Assembly (NCBI RefSeq): GCF_026342835.1
Contig: NZ_JAPEMI010000001.1
Span: forward strand, 6,454,501 to 6,518,500
Length of the DNA stretch: 64,000 nt
Source of the DNA: Streptomyces sp. NBC_00154
GTDB lineage: Bacteria > Actinomycetota > Actinomycetes > Streptomycetales > Streptomycetaceae
Reading direction: 5' to 3'
Shown one piece after another: positions 17,326-26,304 of this stretch. Made by a program: the position numbers and the translations under genes. The notes under the pieces were generated by a model. That model searched no databases. It saw only the letters and a list, made by a program, of their open reading frames with translations, and had not been told where the DNA came from. Positions within the stretch are counted from its first letter, which is position 1; each line of letters begins with the position of its first letter.

Positions 17326-19767
17326 ATGGCCCTCAGACCGTTGCCCGTGGCGAGGCGTTTCGGCGCGCGAACGGCCGCCGTGATCCTCACCGGCGCGCTC
17401 GCTGCGGCGTTCATGCCTCCGGCCGCCGAGGCGGCCACCGGCCTGGTCCCGCACCCCGCCGCCTACGTCGATCCGCTGATCGGCACCGCGAACGGCGGCA
17501 ACACCTACCCGGGCGCCACGCTCCCGTACGGGATGATCGGCTGGTCGCCGACAAGCACCAGAGGGGATCAGACCAGCACCGGCGCGGCCAATGGATACGA
17601 CTACGGCACCACCCGGCTGCGCGGGCTGAGCCTGACCCATGTGAACGGCGCCGGCTGCAACCCGGGCGCCGCCGGTGACGTACCGATCATGCCGTTCGTC
17701 GGGGACGTCACCTCCTCGCCGTCCGCCGACACCAAGGACGCCGTCTACGCCGCGAACTTCTCGCACGACAACGAGCGTGCCGTGCCGGGCCGTTACACCC
17801 TCGGGCTGGACAACGGCGCGACCGCCGACCTGGCGGTCAGCAGCCGCTCAGGCGTGGCCGACTTCAGCTTCCCGGCCGGAAAGCCCGCCAACCTGCTCTT
17901 CCGGGTCTCCAACTCGCTCAACGGCAGCGAGGACGCGGAGGTCGCCATCGATCCCGTACACCACAAGGTGACCGGCTCGGTGCTCACCGGCGCGTTCTGC
18001 GGGCGGCGCGCCAACGGCGGTACCAACAACCGCAAGAGCTACTACCGGCTCTACTTCAGCGCCTCCTTCGACCGTGGCTTCTCCTCGACCGGTACCTGGA
18101 GGGACGGCACGCTCGCCCCGGGCGCGACCACGGGCAGCGGCGGCGAGGGCTACGCCACCGGCGCCGACCGGGCCGGCCGGGGCTCCGGCGGCTGGGTCGG
18201 GTTCGACACCGGTGCCGACAACGACGTCCACATGCGGATCGGCATCTCGTACGTCAGCCTGGCGGGGGCCGAGGCCAACCTCAAGGAGGAAGTGGCCCCG
18301 CACGCCGGGGTCGACGACGTGGCGGCCGACGCGCGCCGCACCTGGGACCGGGAGCTGCGCTCCGTACGCATCGGCGGCGGCAGCACCGCGCAGCGCACGA
18401 CCTTCTACACCGCGCTGTACCACTCCCTCATGCAGCCCAACCTGATCAGCGACACAGACGGCCGCTACCCGGGTATGGACGGCGCGTCGCACCGGGTGAA
18501 GCGCGGACAGGGAGCGCAGTACAGCAACTTCTCCGGGTGGGACCAGTACCGCGCCCAGATCCAGCTGCTGGCACTGCTCAAGCCCGAGATCGCCGGCGAC
18601 TTCGCCCAGTCGCTGTACAACTTCGCGCAGCAGAACGGCGGGGTGTGGGACCGCTGGGTGCACATCAACGGTGCCACGCATGTGATGACCGGAGACCCGA
18701 CGGCGGCCACCCTGGCCACCTTCTACGCGATGGGCGTGCGGAACTTCGACTACGAAGGCGCCTTCGAGTCCCTCGCACGCCAGGCGACCGTCCCCGTCGA
18801 CGACGGTCTCTCCGATGCGGGATGCCCCGGCCAGTGCACCGGGCAGCGGCCCAATCTGGCGCAGTACCTGACGTCGCACTACGCACCCCAGGACGAGTGC
18901 CACTGCTGGGGCGGCGCGGCGGAGACGCTGGAGGACTCGGTGGCCGACGCGGCTCTCGGCCGCTGGGCCGAACTGCTCGGACGTGATGAGCAGGCCACGT
19001 ACTTCAAGGAGCGCGGCGGCTGGTGGCGCAATGTGTTCAACTCCACGGCTACCGACGGCACCGGGACCACCGGTTACATCCAGGCGCGCAACGTCGACGG
19101 TTCGTGGGTGACCCCGTTCAACCCCGGGAGCGACCTCGGTTTCGCGCAGGGCACCAGCGCCACGTACACCTGGATGGTTCCGCAGGACGTCCAGGGGCTG
19201 GCCGAGGCCATGGGCGGCCGGGACCGGGCCGCTCAGCGGCTCGACGCCTTCTTCCACAAGGCCGACGGATCCTGGTCGGTGAAGGGCGGCGACGCCCTGC
19301 GCTACGACCCGACCAACGAGCCCGGCATCCACGCCCCTTGGCTCTACAACGCCCTGGGACAGCCGTGGAAGACGCAGGCGACGGTGCGTCAGATCCTCGA
19401 CACCGTCTACGGTACGGGCCCCGCCGGCCTGCCCGGCAATGACGATCTGGGGACCATGTCCGCGTGGTATGTCTTCTCGGCGCTCGGGCTGTACCCGCAG
19501 ACGCCGGGCAGCGCCACGATGTTGCTGGGCACCCCGCTCTTTCCGGACGCGTTGATCGACCGCGCACACGGCAGGGACATCACGATCGTTGCCCCGGACG
19601 CCGACGCCGGCCATTCGTACGTCGACGCGGTTCGGGTCAACGGGCGTACCAGCGACCGGTCCTGGACGGACGCGAGCCTGGTCACCCGTGGCGGCACCCT
19701 CGCCTTCCGGTTGGCCGAAGCGCCCAACTCCAGCTGGGGCACGACAACTTCCGGACTGCCGCGGTAG
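17326..19767 (+). CDS. Secreted GH92 alpha-mannosidase-family enzyme
   Basis: An 813-residue glycoside hydrolase family 92 protein. The ATG follows GGAAGG and opens a Sec leader with cleavage near PAAEAAT at about residue 37. Family landmarks are YVDPLIGTANGGNTYPGA at the N-terminus, YSNFSGWDQYRAQ in the middle, CHCWGGAAETLEDS, and GNDDLGTMSAWYVFSALG near the C-terminus, which carries the calcium-binding and catalytic Asp residues. GH92 enzymes are calcium-dependent exo-alpha-mannosidases acting on N-glycans or fungal mannans. Linkage specificity cannot be deduced. It is under a CAACGTTG operator and followed by the GH2 gene. Length is normal for the family. Confidence 0.9.
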   Translation: MALRPLPVARRFGARTAAVILTGALAAAFMPPAAEAATGLVPHPAAYVDPLIGTANGGNTYPGATLPYGMIGWSPTSTRGDQTSTGAANGYDYGTTRLRGLSLTHVNGAGCNPGAAGDVPIMPFVGDVTSSPSADTKDAVYAANFSHDNERAVPGRYTLGLDNGATADLAVSSRSGVADFSFPAGKPANLLFRVSNSLNGSEDAEVAIDPVHHKVTGSVLTGAFCGRRANGGTNNRKSYYRLYFSASFDRGFSSTGTWRDGTLAPGATTGSGGEGYATGADRAGRGSGGWVGFDTGADNDVHMRIGISYVSLAGAEANLKEEVAPHAGVDDVAADARRTWDRELRSVRIGGGSTAQRTTFYTALYHSLMQPNLISDTDGRYPGMDGASHRVKRGQGAQYSNFSGWDQYRAQIQLLALLKPEIAGDFAQSLYNFAQQNGGVWDRWVHINGATHVMTGDPTAATLATFYAMGVRNFDYEGAFESLARQATVPVDDGLSDAGCPGQCTGQRPNLAQYLTSHYAPQDECHCWGGAAETLEDSVADAALGRWAELLGRDEQATYFKERGGWWRNVFNSTATDGTGTTGYIQARNVDGSWVTPFNPGSDLGFAQGTSATYTWMVPQDVQGLAEAMGGRDRAAQRLDAFFHKADGSWSVKGGDALRYDPTNEPGIHAPWLYNALGQPWKTQATVRQILDTVYGTGPAGLPGNDDLGTMSAWYVFSALGLYPQTPGSATMLLGTPLFPDALIDRAHGRDITIVAPDADAGHSYVDAVRVNGRTSDRSWTDASLVTRGGTLAFRLAEAPNSSWGTTTSGLPR

Positions 19768-19838
19768 GGGACATACCGATCGGTTCCGGATCCCGGCGAG
19801 CGGGTCGTACGGCCTGCTCGCCGGAGTGCCGGTCACCA

Positions 19839-19855
19839 TTTTCTATCGTTGAAAA
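19839..19855. promoter_or_regulatory. Degenerate CGTTG operator before GH2
   Basis: TTTTC-TATCGTT-GAAAA is an inverted repeat about 110 bases before the GH2 start, and contains the half-site CGTTGAAAA. It resembles the right halves of the better sites at 25931 and 26111 (CGTTGGAAA, CGTTGTAAA). It may be a weaker operator of the same LacI protein. Confidence 0.4.
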
Positions 19856-19963
19856 TTCTCTGTGCACGACCGTTGTTATGCGTTTGGTGTTGTGGCTCAA
19901 TGTTCGATTGTGTGCGTGCCTCGTTGTGTGCGAGGCACTTCAGCTCTCGACGAGGACGACGCC

Positions 19964-22900
19964 TTGAGACGACAACTGCCCCGCCCCAGAGTCCTGTTCA
20001 GATCGATGGCCTGTACGGCCGCGCTGCTGATTCCCCTCGGGGCCACTCTGGTTCCTGCCGCTGCCGCCGCCCCTGCTGCAGGCGTCCCCGCGAGCGCCGC
20101 ATCGACCGCCGCCGCGAAGGCCTTCACCGACGACGACCCGACCGCCGATGTGCACGGGCTGAAGGGCGAGTACTTCCGGATGTCCGCGCCGGGCGCACGC
20201 GACTTCGCCGAGCTCGGCGGAGTCGCACTCGACCCGGAGATCAACTTTCCCGGTCTGACCGGGGCGTTCGAGTCCACTACGGGCAGGACGGAGAACACCA
20301 CAGCCCGCTGGACCGGCAGCATCACAGCCCCCGAGACGGGTGACTACACCTTCGCCGCCAGCGGCGACAACGGCTTCAGGCTCTCCATCGACGGAAACGT
20401 CGTCATCGACCACTGGCTGCCGGACTGGGACAACGAGCAGACCAGCAAGCCGGTTGCCCTCACCGCGGGCGAGCCGCACCAGTTCCGTCTGGAGATGTTC
20501 CAGGACACCGGCGGCGCCAACATGTTCCTGCGCTGGTCCAGTGCGAAGCTCAAGAAGCAGATCGTTCCCGAGTCCGCCTTCACGCCGCCGGCCGACTTCG
20601 AGGTCTACCCGGTCGCGCTGAGCGTTGCGGAGGACGGACGGCGCCTGCAGGCGACCTTCGAGGACGAGGTCAAGAACCTCGCCTCCGTGCAGGACCACCT
20701 TGCCATCGAGGCCGACACCTCGCCCATGCCGGTGAAGTCCGTCGCCAAGGCGTCCAACAACTCCCACGCCGTGATCGTCGACCTGAGCTCGCCCGTCCAG
20801 AAGGGCCAGCAGGTCCGGGTGGCGTACGACGGGAAGGGCGGGCTCCAGGCCGGCGGCGAGACGGTTCCCCAGATCAGCCGCACGGCGAAGAACCTCTCCA
20901 CGCACCGGCTGACCACGACCTGGGGCGACAAGCTCGACCGCAACCACCCGCTGCCCGAGTACCCCCGCCCGCAGCAGGTGCGTGACCGGTGGAAGAACCT
21001 CAACGGCCCGTGGGAGTTCGCCGGTGCCACCGCCGACGAGCAGCCGGTCTTCGGCAAGAAGCTCGGTGAGCGCATCACCGTACCGTTCCCGGTCGAGTCG
21101 CAGCTCTCCGGACTCGAACGCCATGAAGACCACATGTTCTACCGCAAGCTCGTGACCGTTCCCAAGAGCTGGTCCGTCGGCAAGGGCAAGGACGGCAAGC
21201 GGCTGAAGCTCAACTTCGGCGCCGTCGACTACCGGTCGGTGGTCTGGGTCAACGGCACGAAGGTCGCCGAACACACCGGTGGCTACACCTCCTTCAGCGC
21301 CGACATCACCGACGCGATCAAGGGCGGCGCCCCGCAGGAGATCGTCGTCGCCGTCACCGACACCACCGGCCCCGACCAGCCCAAGGGGAAGCAGTCCAGC
21401 AACCCGGGTGGCATCGTCTACACCGCATCCTCCGGAATCTGGCAGACGGTGTGGATGGAGCCGGTCGCCGTGGCCTCCGTGGACTCGCTGACCACGACGC
21501 CGGACATCGACAAGAGCACCCTCGCCCTGACCGTCAACTCCGCCGCCGCTTCGTCCGGCGCCCGCGTCACGGCGGTCGCCCGCGACACGAAGGGCCGGGT
21601 CGTCGGCACGGTCAGCGGCCGGGCCAACACCCCGCTGAGCCTGCCCGTCAGCAAGCAGCACCTCTGGACCCCCGACGACCCGTACCTCTACGACCTCGAC
21701 GTCACCCTGACGGACGGCCGTTCCAAGGACACCGTCGACAGCTACTTCGGGATGCGCTCCATCGGGATCGCGAAGGTGGGCGGCTACCAGAAGCTCGTTC
21801 TCAACGGGAAGCCGTTCTACTCGCTCGCCATGCTGGACCAGGGATTCTGGCCCGACGGTCTCTACACGCAGCCCAGCGACGCCGCGCTCACCTTCGACCT
21901 CAAGGCACAGAAGGACCTCGGCTTCAATGCCGTGCGCAAGCACATCAAGGTGGAGTCCGCCCGCTGGTACTACCACGCCGATCAGCTCGGCCTGCTGGTC
22001 TGGCAGGACTTCGTCTCCAGCGACATCACCGGTGAGAAGGGCCGGCAGGCCTTCCTCTCCCAGGGCAAGGAGATGATGCAGCAGCTCCACAACTCGCCGT
22101 CGATCGGTGGCTGGATCGTCTTCAACGAGGGCTGGGGCGAGTGGGACCGCACCGAGACCGGGAAGATCGCCGAGTCGGTCAAGGCGGCCGACCCGTCCCG
22201 TGTCGTCAACGCCCACAGCGGTGTCAACTGCTGCTCCTCGAAGGGTGACTCGGGCAAGGGCGACATCATCGACCACCACGACTACCTCAACCGCGAGGCG
22301 CCGTTCCCGGACGACCGTGCCGCGATGGACGGTGAGCACGGCGGCTTCACGCTCCGTACCCCTGGACACATGTGGCCGGGGGCGCCGGCCGCGATCTACA
22401 GCGGTGTGGCGGACAAGGACGCCCTGACGGCCAAGTACGTCGACAACACCCGCACGTACTACCTGGCGGCGGCCGACGCCGAGCTGTCCGGCTCGGTCTA
22501 CACCCAGGTCAGCGACCTGGAGAACGAGCTGAACGGACTCTGGACCTACGACCGGCGCGAGATCAAGGTCGACCCCGAGAAGGTGCGGGAGATCAACCAG
22601 CAGGTCATCGCCGCCGGTGCGACCGCCGGACACCGCGACGAGGTGAAGGGCGGCGCCAGCTGGCCGCTCGATGAGGGCAAGGGCACGACCTCCGCCGACC
22701 TCGGCCCCAACCACAGCAGCCTCACGCTGAGCGAGGGCACCTCCTGGACACCTGGTGTGCACGGTTCCGCGCTGAAGTTCAACGGTCAGGGACAGTACGC
22801 CCAGACCGGTGGTCCAGCCGTCGACACCACCGGGAACTACACGGTCTCGGCATGGGTGTCGCTGGACTCGCTCCCGGGCAACTACGCGACCGCCGTGAGC

Positions 22901-23260
22901 CAGGACGGCAGGCGGACCGAGAATCCGTTCTACCTCCAGTACGGGCAGGGCGCCTTCGCGTTCAGCACGCCGGGCGGCAACCGGGCGCGACTGGAGATGA
23001 AGCCGGAACTCGGCACCTGGTACCACCTCGTGGGTGTGCGCGACGGTGACGAGGTCAAGCTCTACCTCGACGGGAAGCTCGTGTCGACCACCGCGGCCGG
23101 TCCCGCCGATGTGAGCACCGGACCGCTCACCGTGGGCCGCGCCCAGTACGCCGGCCAGAAGGGCGACTTCTGGAACGGTTCCATCGACCAGGTGAGCGTG
23201 TTCGACAGGGCTCTCACCGCCGACGAGGTGAGCGCACTCCACGACAGCGAGCAGCCGTAG
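19964..23260 (+). CDS. Secreted GH2 hydrolase with PA14 and LamG domains
   Basis: A 1098-residue protein. TTG at 19964 is chosen as start because AGGA lies 7 bases upstream and it gives a proper Sec leader (RRQLPRPRVLFRS, then a hydrophobic run ending in AAAAAP); the ATG at 19862 would add 34 unlikely residues. In order: PA14 sugar-binding domain (about 65-205), a linker domain, GH2 jelly-roll, Ig-like and barrel domains (about 300-880) with acid/base Glu722 in FNEGW and nucleophile Glu791 in DGEHGG, and a LamG/concanavalin-like domain (about 930-1095). GH2 covers beta-galactosidases, mannosidases, glucuronidases and, in Streptomyces, beta-galactofuranosidases. The furanose importer nearby favours galactofuranosidase, as an inference. 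Confidence 0.82.
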   Translation: MRRQLPRPRVLFRSMACTAALLIPLGATLVPAAAAAPAAGVPASAASTAAAKAFTDDDPTADVHGLKGEYFRMSAPGARDFAELGGVALDPEINFPGLTGAFESTTGRTENTTARWTGSITAPETGDYTFAASGDNGFRLSIDGNVVIDHWLPDWDNEQTSKPVALTAGEPHQFRLEMFQDTGGANMFLRWSSAKLKKQIVPESAFTPPADFEVYPVALSVAEDGRRLQATFEDEVKNLASVQDHLAIEADTSPMPVKSVAKASNNSHAVIVDLSSPVQKGQQVRVAYDGKGGLQAGGETVPQISRTAKNLSTHRLTTTWGDKLDRNHPLPEYPRPQQVRDRWKNLNGPWEFAGATADEQPVFGKKLGERITVPFPVESQLSGLERHEDHMFYRKLVTVPKSWSVGKGKDGKRLKLNFGAVDYRSVVWVNGTKVAEHTGGYTSFSADITDAIKGGAPQEIVVAVTDTTGPDQPKGKQSSNPGGIVYTASSGIWQTVWMEPVAVASVDSLTTTPDIDKSTLALTVNSAAASSGARVTAVARDTKGRVVGTVSGRANTPLSLPVSKQHLWTPDDPYLYDLDVTLTDGRSKDTVDSYFGMRSIGIAKVGGYQKLVLNGKPFYSLAMLDQGFWPDGLYTQPSDAALTFDLKAQKDLGFNAVRKHIKVESARWYYHADQLGLLVWQDFVSSDITGEKGRQAFLSQGKEMMQQLHNSPSIGGWIVFNEGWGEWDRTETGKIAESVKAADPSRVVNAHSGVNCCSSKGDSGKGDIIDHHDYLNREAPFPDDRAAMDGEHGGFTLRTPGHMWPGAPAAIYSGVADKDALTAKYVDNTRTYYLAAADAELSGSVYTQVSDLENELNGLWTYDRREIKVDPEKVREINQQVIAAGATAGHRDEVKGGASWPLDEGKGTTSADLGPNHSSLTLSEGTSWTPGVHGSALKFNGQGQYAQTGGPAVDTTGNYTVSAWVSLDSLPGNYATAVSQDGRRTENPFYLQYGQGAFAFSTPGGNRARLEMKPELGTWYHLVGVRDGDEVKLYLDGKLVSTTAAGPADVSTGPLTVGRAQYAGQKGDFWNGSIDQVSVFDRALTADEVSALHDSEQP

Positions 23261-23261
23261 C

Positions 23262-23320
23262 ACGACAGAGGCCGGCCCGGCAGCGACGTAACACCGTCGG
23301 TGCCGAGCCGGCCGTTGTCA
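23262..23320. terminator. Bidirectional terminator between GH2 and GH127-like genes
   Basis: GACA..GGCCGGCCCGGCA and TGCCGAGCCGGCC..TGTC pair into a long stem with small bulges in the 73-base gap between convergent genes. Confidence 0.6.
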
Positions 23321-23333
23321 GCGGTCCGTCAGG

Positions 23334-25784
23334 TCACGGAGCCAGCAGTTGCCAGAGGTGGTCGTCGGTGCCGTTGTCGCCGAACTGGACGACGTGGGCG
23401 CTGTCGGCGGTGGACATGTTGTCGACGCCCAGGACCTTGCCGGAGTGGCGGTTGCGGATGCGGTACCAGCCGTCGCCGTTGGGGACGAGTTGCCAGAGGT
23501 GGTCGTCGGTGCCGTTGTCGTCGAACTGGACGACGTGGGCGCTGTCGGCGGTGGACATGTTGTCGACGCCCAGGACCTTGCCGGAGTGGCGGTTGCGGAT
23601 GCGGTACCAGCCGTCGCCGTTGGGGACGAGTTGCCAGAGGTGGTCGTCGGTGCCGTTGTCGTCGAACTGGACGACGTGGGTGCTGTCGGCGGTGGACATG
23701 TTGTCGACGCCCAGGACCTTGCCCGAGTGCAGATTGCGGATCCGGTACCAGCCGTCGGACAGCCACCGGGGGGCGTCGGGTTCAGCCGTCGGGAACGCCG
23801 TGATGCGCAGCCGCGCCGCCCCCATGGGGACGAGCGTGACCTCTTCCACCGGTTCGGTGCTCAGCGCGGGGCTGTCCTGGAGCGGTGCCACGACATGCTC
23901 GCTGTCCGCCGTCCATTCGGGGATGCGGCGCGCGCGTGCGGTCATGGTCAGCGGCGTGCCTTCGAGGGTGAAGGGGTTGTCGCCGGGCGGGCGGCCGGTG
24001 GAGCGGTGCCGCAATGATGCGGCCGGCTGCTGCCTGTCCAGTACGAGGCCGTAGTTCCAGGCGCCGGTGGCGTGCACCTCGTACCCCGGGAACTGTTCGG
24101 TGCCGCCGATGCGCCGGTACTCCTCCCCGATCCGGAGGGAGTACGTGAGCGGTCCGCGGTCGACGCTCACCGCGCCGTGGTTGTCCGTCCAGGTGCGCAC
24201 GGTGGTGCGCTGGGGGAATCGCAGGGTGACCTTGTCCCCGTCGGACCAGTTCCGCTCGATACGGGTGAAGGCCGGGCCCGCCGGTGCGCCGACGCGACGC
24301 CCGTTGACCCTGATCTCGGGTTCGGAGCACCAGGCGGGAACCCTCAGCACCAGCGGGAACCGCAGGTGCTTCGGCGTCCTCACGGTCAGCGAGACCGTGT
24401 CCGTGAACGGATAGCCGGTCTCCTCGGTGACGGTGACCTCCGTGCCGTCGGCGACCTTCGCCGTGACCTCGCACGCGGCGTACATGGCGGCGGCCAGGCC
24501 CCCGTCCGGGGTGGCGAGCCAGAGCTCCTCGACAAAGTAGGGCCAGCCCATGCCGTAGTTGTGCGGGCAGCAGCGGTACTGGTCGACGCCCGGAAGATAC
24601 GCCTGCATGGCGAAGCCGTTCTGGAACTGCCGCCCGCTCTTGGGGACGTTGTCCAGATCGACGCTGTTCGCGCTGGTGATGTAGTGGATCGCCCGGCCCG
24701 ACGGATCCAGTGACGCGGGCAGCGAGTTGAAGGCCAGCTCCTCGCAGCGGTCGGCCCAGAGCGGGTCGCCCGTGATCCGGGTCAGCAGCTGATGGCTGGC
24801 CATGAACTCGACGATGCCGCACGTCTCGAAGCCCTGACGTGGATCGCGGTGGCCCGGGCGCGCGTTCTCGTCACCGGCGAAGCCGCCGCCGGGGAACTGC
24901 CCGTACTGGTCCATGACCTTGCCGTACGTCCCGTACGTGGCCCGGGTGTCGTCGGCCGAGCCGCTGCGCAGCGCGTACTGGGCGGGCTCGCGGAAGCCCT
25001 GCGCGATGTTGACGTTGTGCAGATTGACCAGATTGTCGGCCCAGTTCGCCCCGTTGGCATGGATCTTGTCGGCCAGGTCGAGCAGGAACGAGTCCCCGGT
25101 GCGGTTGAAGAGCCAGAACACACTGTCCAGGCCGTCGCCCCAACGTAATGCGATCCAGCTCGTGTTGAAGGCACCCGGCCCCTGGGCGTTCATGTAGCGG
25201 AAGAACCTGCTGAGGAACGGGATGATACGGCTGTCGCCGCTGTACTCCTGCCACGAGCGGAGCGCCTGGACGAGCGGGAGGAACGGCCAGAAGTCCGGGC
25301 CGCCGTTCAGCGAGGTACGCAGCGCCGTGGGGCCGAAGAAGCCGTCGGGCTGCTGCGTGGTGAGGATCCCGTCGAACCAGCGGCGTACCGACGCCAGGGC
25401 CTTGGCATCCCCGGTGACGATCGCGAGATCGGTGTACCCGCGCAGCCAGTACGGGACCTCCTCCCAGCCACCCAGCTCGGGGCGGACCCAGCCGGTGGCG
25501 GTGAAGTCGAGGAAGTGCGAGAACTCCTCGTAGTGACCGCACAGACCGTCGAGCTGGAGGCGGAGTTGTCCGGCCAGCCAGCCGCGTGCGGTGATCCGGC
25601 CCGGCGGGAGCTTCAGGAATGCGGTCGGGTGCAGAGGTGCGGCGTTGGGGGAGTAGTGGCCGCCGTGGGCGGCTGCCACCCGGTTCCCGGCGGCGGTCGC
25701 GGTCGTGGCCCAGCGGCCGGTCGCGGTCGTGGCGGCCGCGGTGGCCAATGCGCTGGTCATGAGCTGTCTGCGGTTCAGGGGCAT
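23334..25784 (-). CDS. Secreted GH127-like (DUF1680) furanosidase with ricin-type lectin
   Basis: An 816-residue protein. The ATG at 25784 has AGGAG 9 bases upstream and opens a Tat-like leader with Arg5-Arg6 in NRRQLMT. The catalytic DUF1680 (alpha/alpha)6 domain covers about 50-450, followed by beta-sandwich domains to about 670. Glu320 in ETCGIVE and Cys405/Cys406 in YRCCPHN match the zinc-site Glu and nucleophilic Cys of GH127 beta-L-arabinofuranosidases such as HypBA1. The last 140 residues are three nearly identical GWYRIRN..W repeats, a ricin-B-type beta-trefoil for glycan binding. It is divergent from the importer, under a CAACGTTG operator. It could be a GH127 or a related family acting on another furanose. 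Confidence 0.8.
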   Translation of the reverse strand: MPLNRRQLMTSALATAAATTATGRWATTATAAGNRVAAAHGGHYSPNAAPLHPTAFLKLPPGRITARGWLAGQLRLQLDGLCGHYEEFSHFLDFTATGWVRPELGGWEEVPYWLRGYTDLAIVTGDAKALASVRRWFDGILTTQQPDGFFGPTALRTSLNGGPDFWPFLPLVQALRSWQEYSGDSRIIPFLSRFFRYMNAQGPGAFNTSWIALRWGDGLDSVFWLFNRTGDSFLLDLADKIHANGANWADNLVNLHNVNIAQGFREPAQYALRSGSADDTRATYGTYGKVMDQYGQFPGGGFAGDENARPGHRDPRQGFETCGIVEFMASHQLLTRITGDPLWADRCEELAFNSLPASLDPSGRAIHYITSANSVDLDNVPKSGRQFQNGFAMQAYLPGVDQYRCCPHNYGMGWPYFVEELWLATPDGGLAAAMYAACEVTAKVADGTEVTVTEETGYPFTDTVSLTVRTPKHLRFPLVLRVPAWCSEPEIRVNGRRVGAPAGPAFTRIERNWSDGDKVTLRFPQRTTVRTWTDNHGAVSVDRGPLTYSLRIGEEYRRIGGTEQFPGYEVHATGAWNYGLVLDRQQPAASLRHRSTGRPPGDNPFTLEGTPLTMTARARRIPEWTADSEHVVAPLQDSPALSTEPVEEVTLVPMGAARLRITAFPTAEPDAPRWLSDGWYRIRNLHSGKVLGVDNMSTADSTHVVQFDDNGTDDHLWQLVPNGDGWYRIRNRHSGKVLGVDNMSTADSAHVVQFDDNGTDDHLWQLVPNGDGWYRIRNRHSGKVLGVDNMSTADSAHVVQFGDNGTDDHLWQLLAP
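23347..23760. repeat. Three near-identical 141-bp tandem repeats (lectin module)
   Basis: Copies begin at 23347, 23488 and 23629, exactly 141 bases (47 codons) apart, within the lectin end of the GH127-like gene. They differ by only a few bases, except where the outermost copy near 23729-23760 diverges. The spacing equals one subdomain of a beta-trefoil, so the lectin arose by, or is kept uniform by, in-frame duplication. Confidence 0.9.
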
Positions 25785-25927
25785 AGGGGGGAGCTCCTGT
25801 TCTGCCGGCTTGAGGGGGCAAGGGGAACGCGTGGTGCGGCCGTGACGGGCCGGTCCGGGACCGGTCGCCGTTTTCGCGCACGGCAAGAACTGCCGTCGCG
25901 CCGGGTATGGCCCGGACGTCAACTGCA

Positions 25928-25941
25928 TTGCAACGTTGGAA
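25928..25941. promoter_or_regulatory. CAACGTTG operator before the GH127-like gene
   Basis: TTGCAACGTTGGAA with a perfect CAACGTTG core at 25931-25938 lies about 145 bases upstream of the minus-strand GH127-like start, in the 520-base divergent region that holds no gene. It matches the sites at 17290-17301 and 26108-26121. Confidence 0.6.
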
Positions 25942-26107
25942 ACTTGGCGTTCGGCCGTATGACAACACGGCGTTCGGATGCTGTCCAGAGGTGTCGCGGC
26001 ATCGATTCGCCCTCCACGGGCCGGTCTTGGGGAGTCGTCGGCGTGCTGCGCCGACACATTTTGGAAACGCATCGACAACGCTCTTGCCGCCTGTGCCGCA
26101 CCGCCTA

Positions 26108-26121
26108 TATAACGTTGTAAA
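26108..26121. promoter_or_regulatory. AACGTT operator before the sugar importer
   Basis: TATAACGTTGTAAA, an imperfect palindrome around AACGTT with right half CGTTGTAAA, lies in the importer's upstream region, within a locally AT-rich stretch. It is the importer-side counterpart of the site at 25931. The rest of the 25785-26304 gap shows nothing else I can name. Confidence 0.55.
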
Positions 26122-26304
26122 CCGAGCCGCCGACAGGCCGCGCAGGCTCTCACGACCGCAGCTGGAAGCAGCGTCCGTGCAGCTCGAAGCGGGGCCGTGA
26201 GGAATGCAGTGACATCAGCCGCCGAGTGGCTGATGCATCGTCCAGCCATGCCCGACCGCACGCCCGCAGGTGTGCCGTCATCCCGCCAAGGAGCGTCCCC
26301 GCGC

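Noticed and set aside
23347..23760. Regular 141-bp repeats considered as a CRISPR-like or satellite array
   Set aside because: They are in frame within the lectin domain, with no unique spacers, and code for the expected trefoil repeats.
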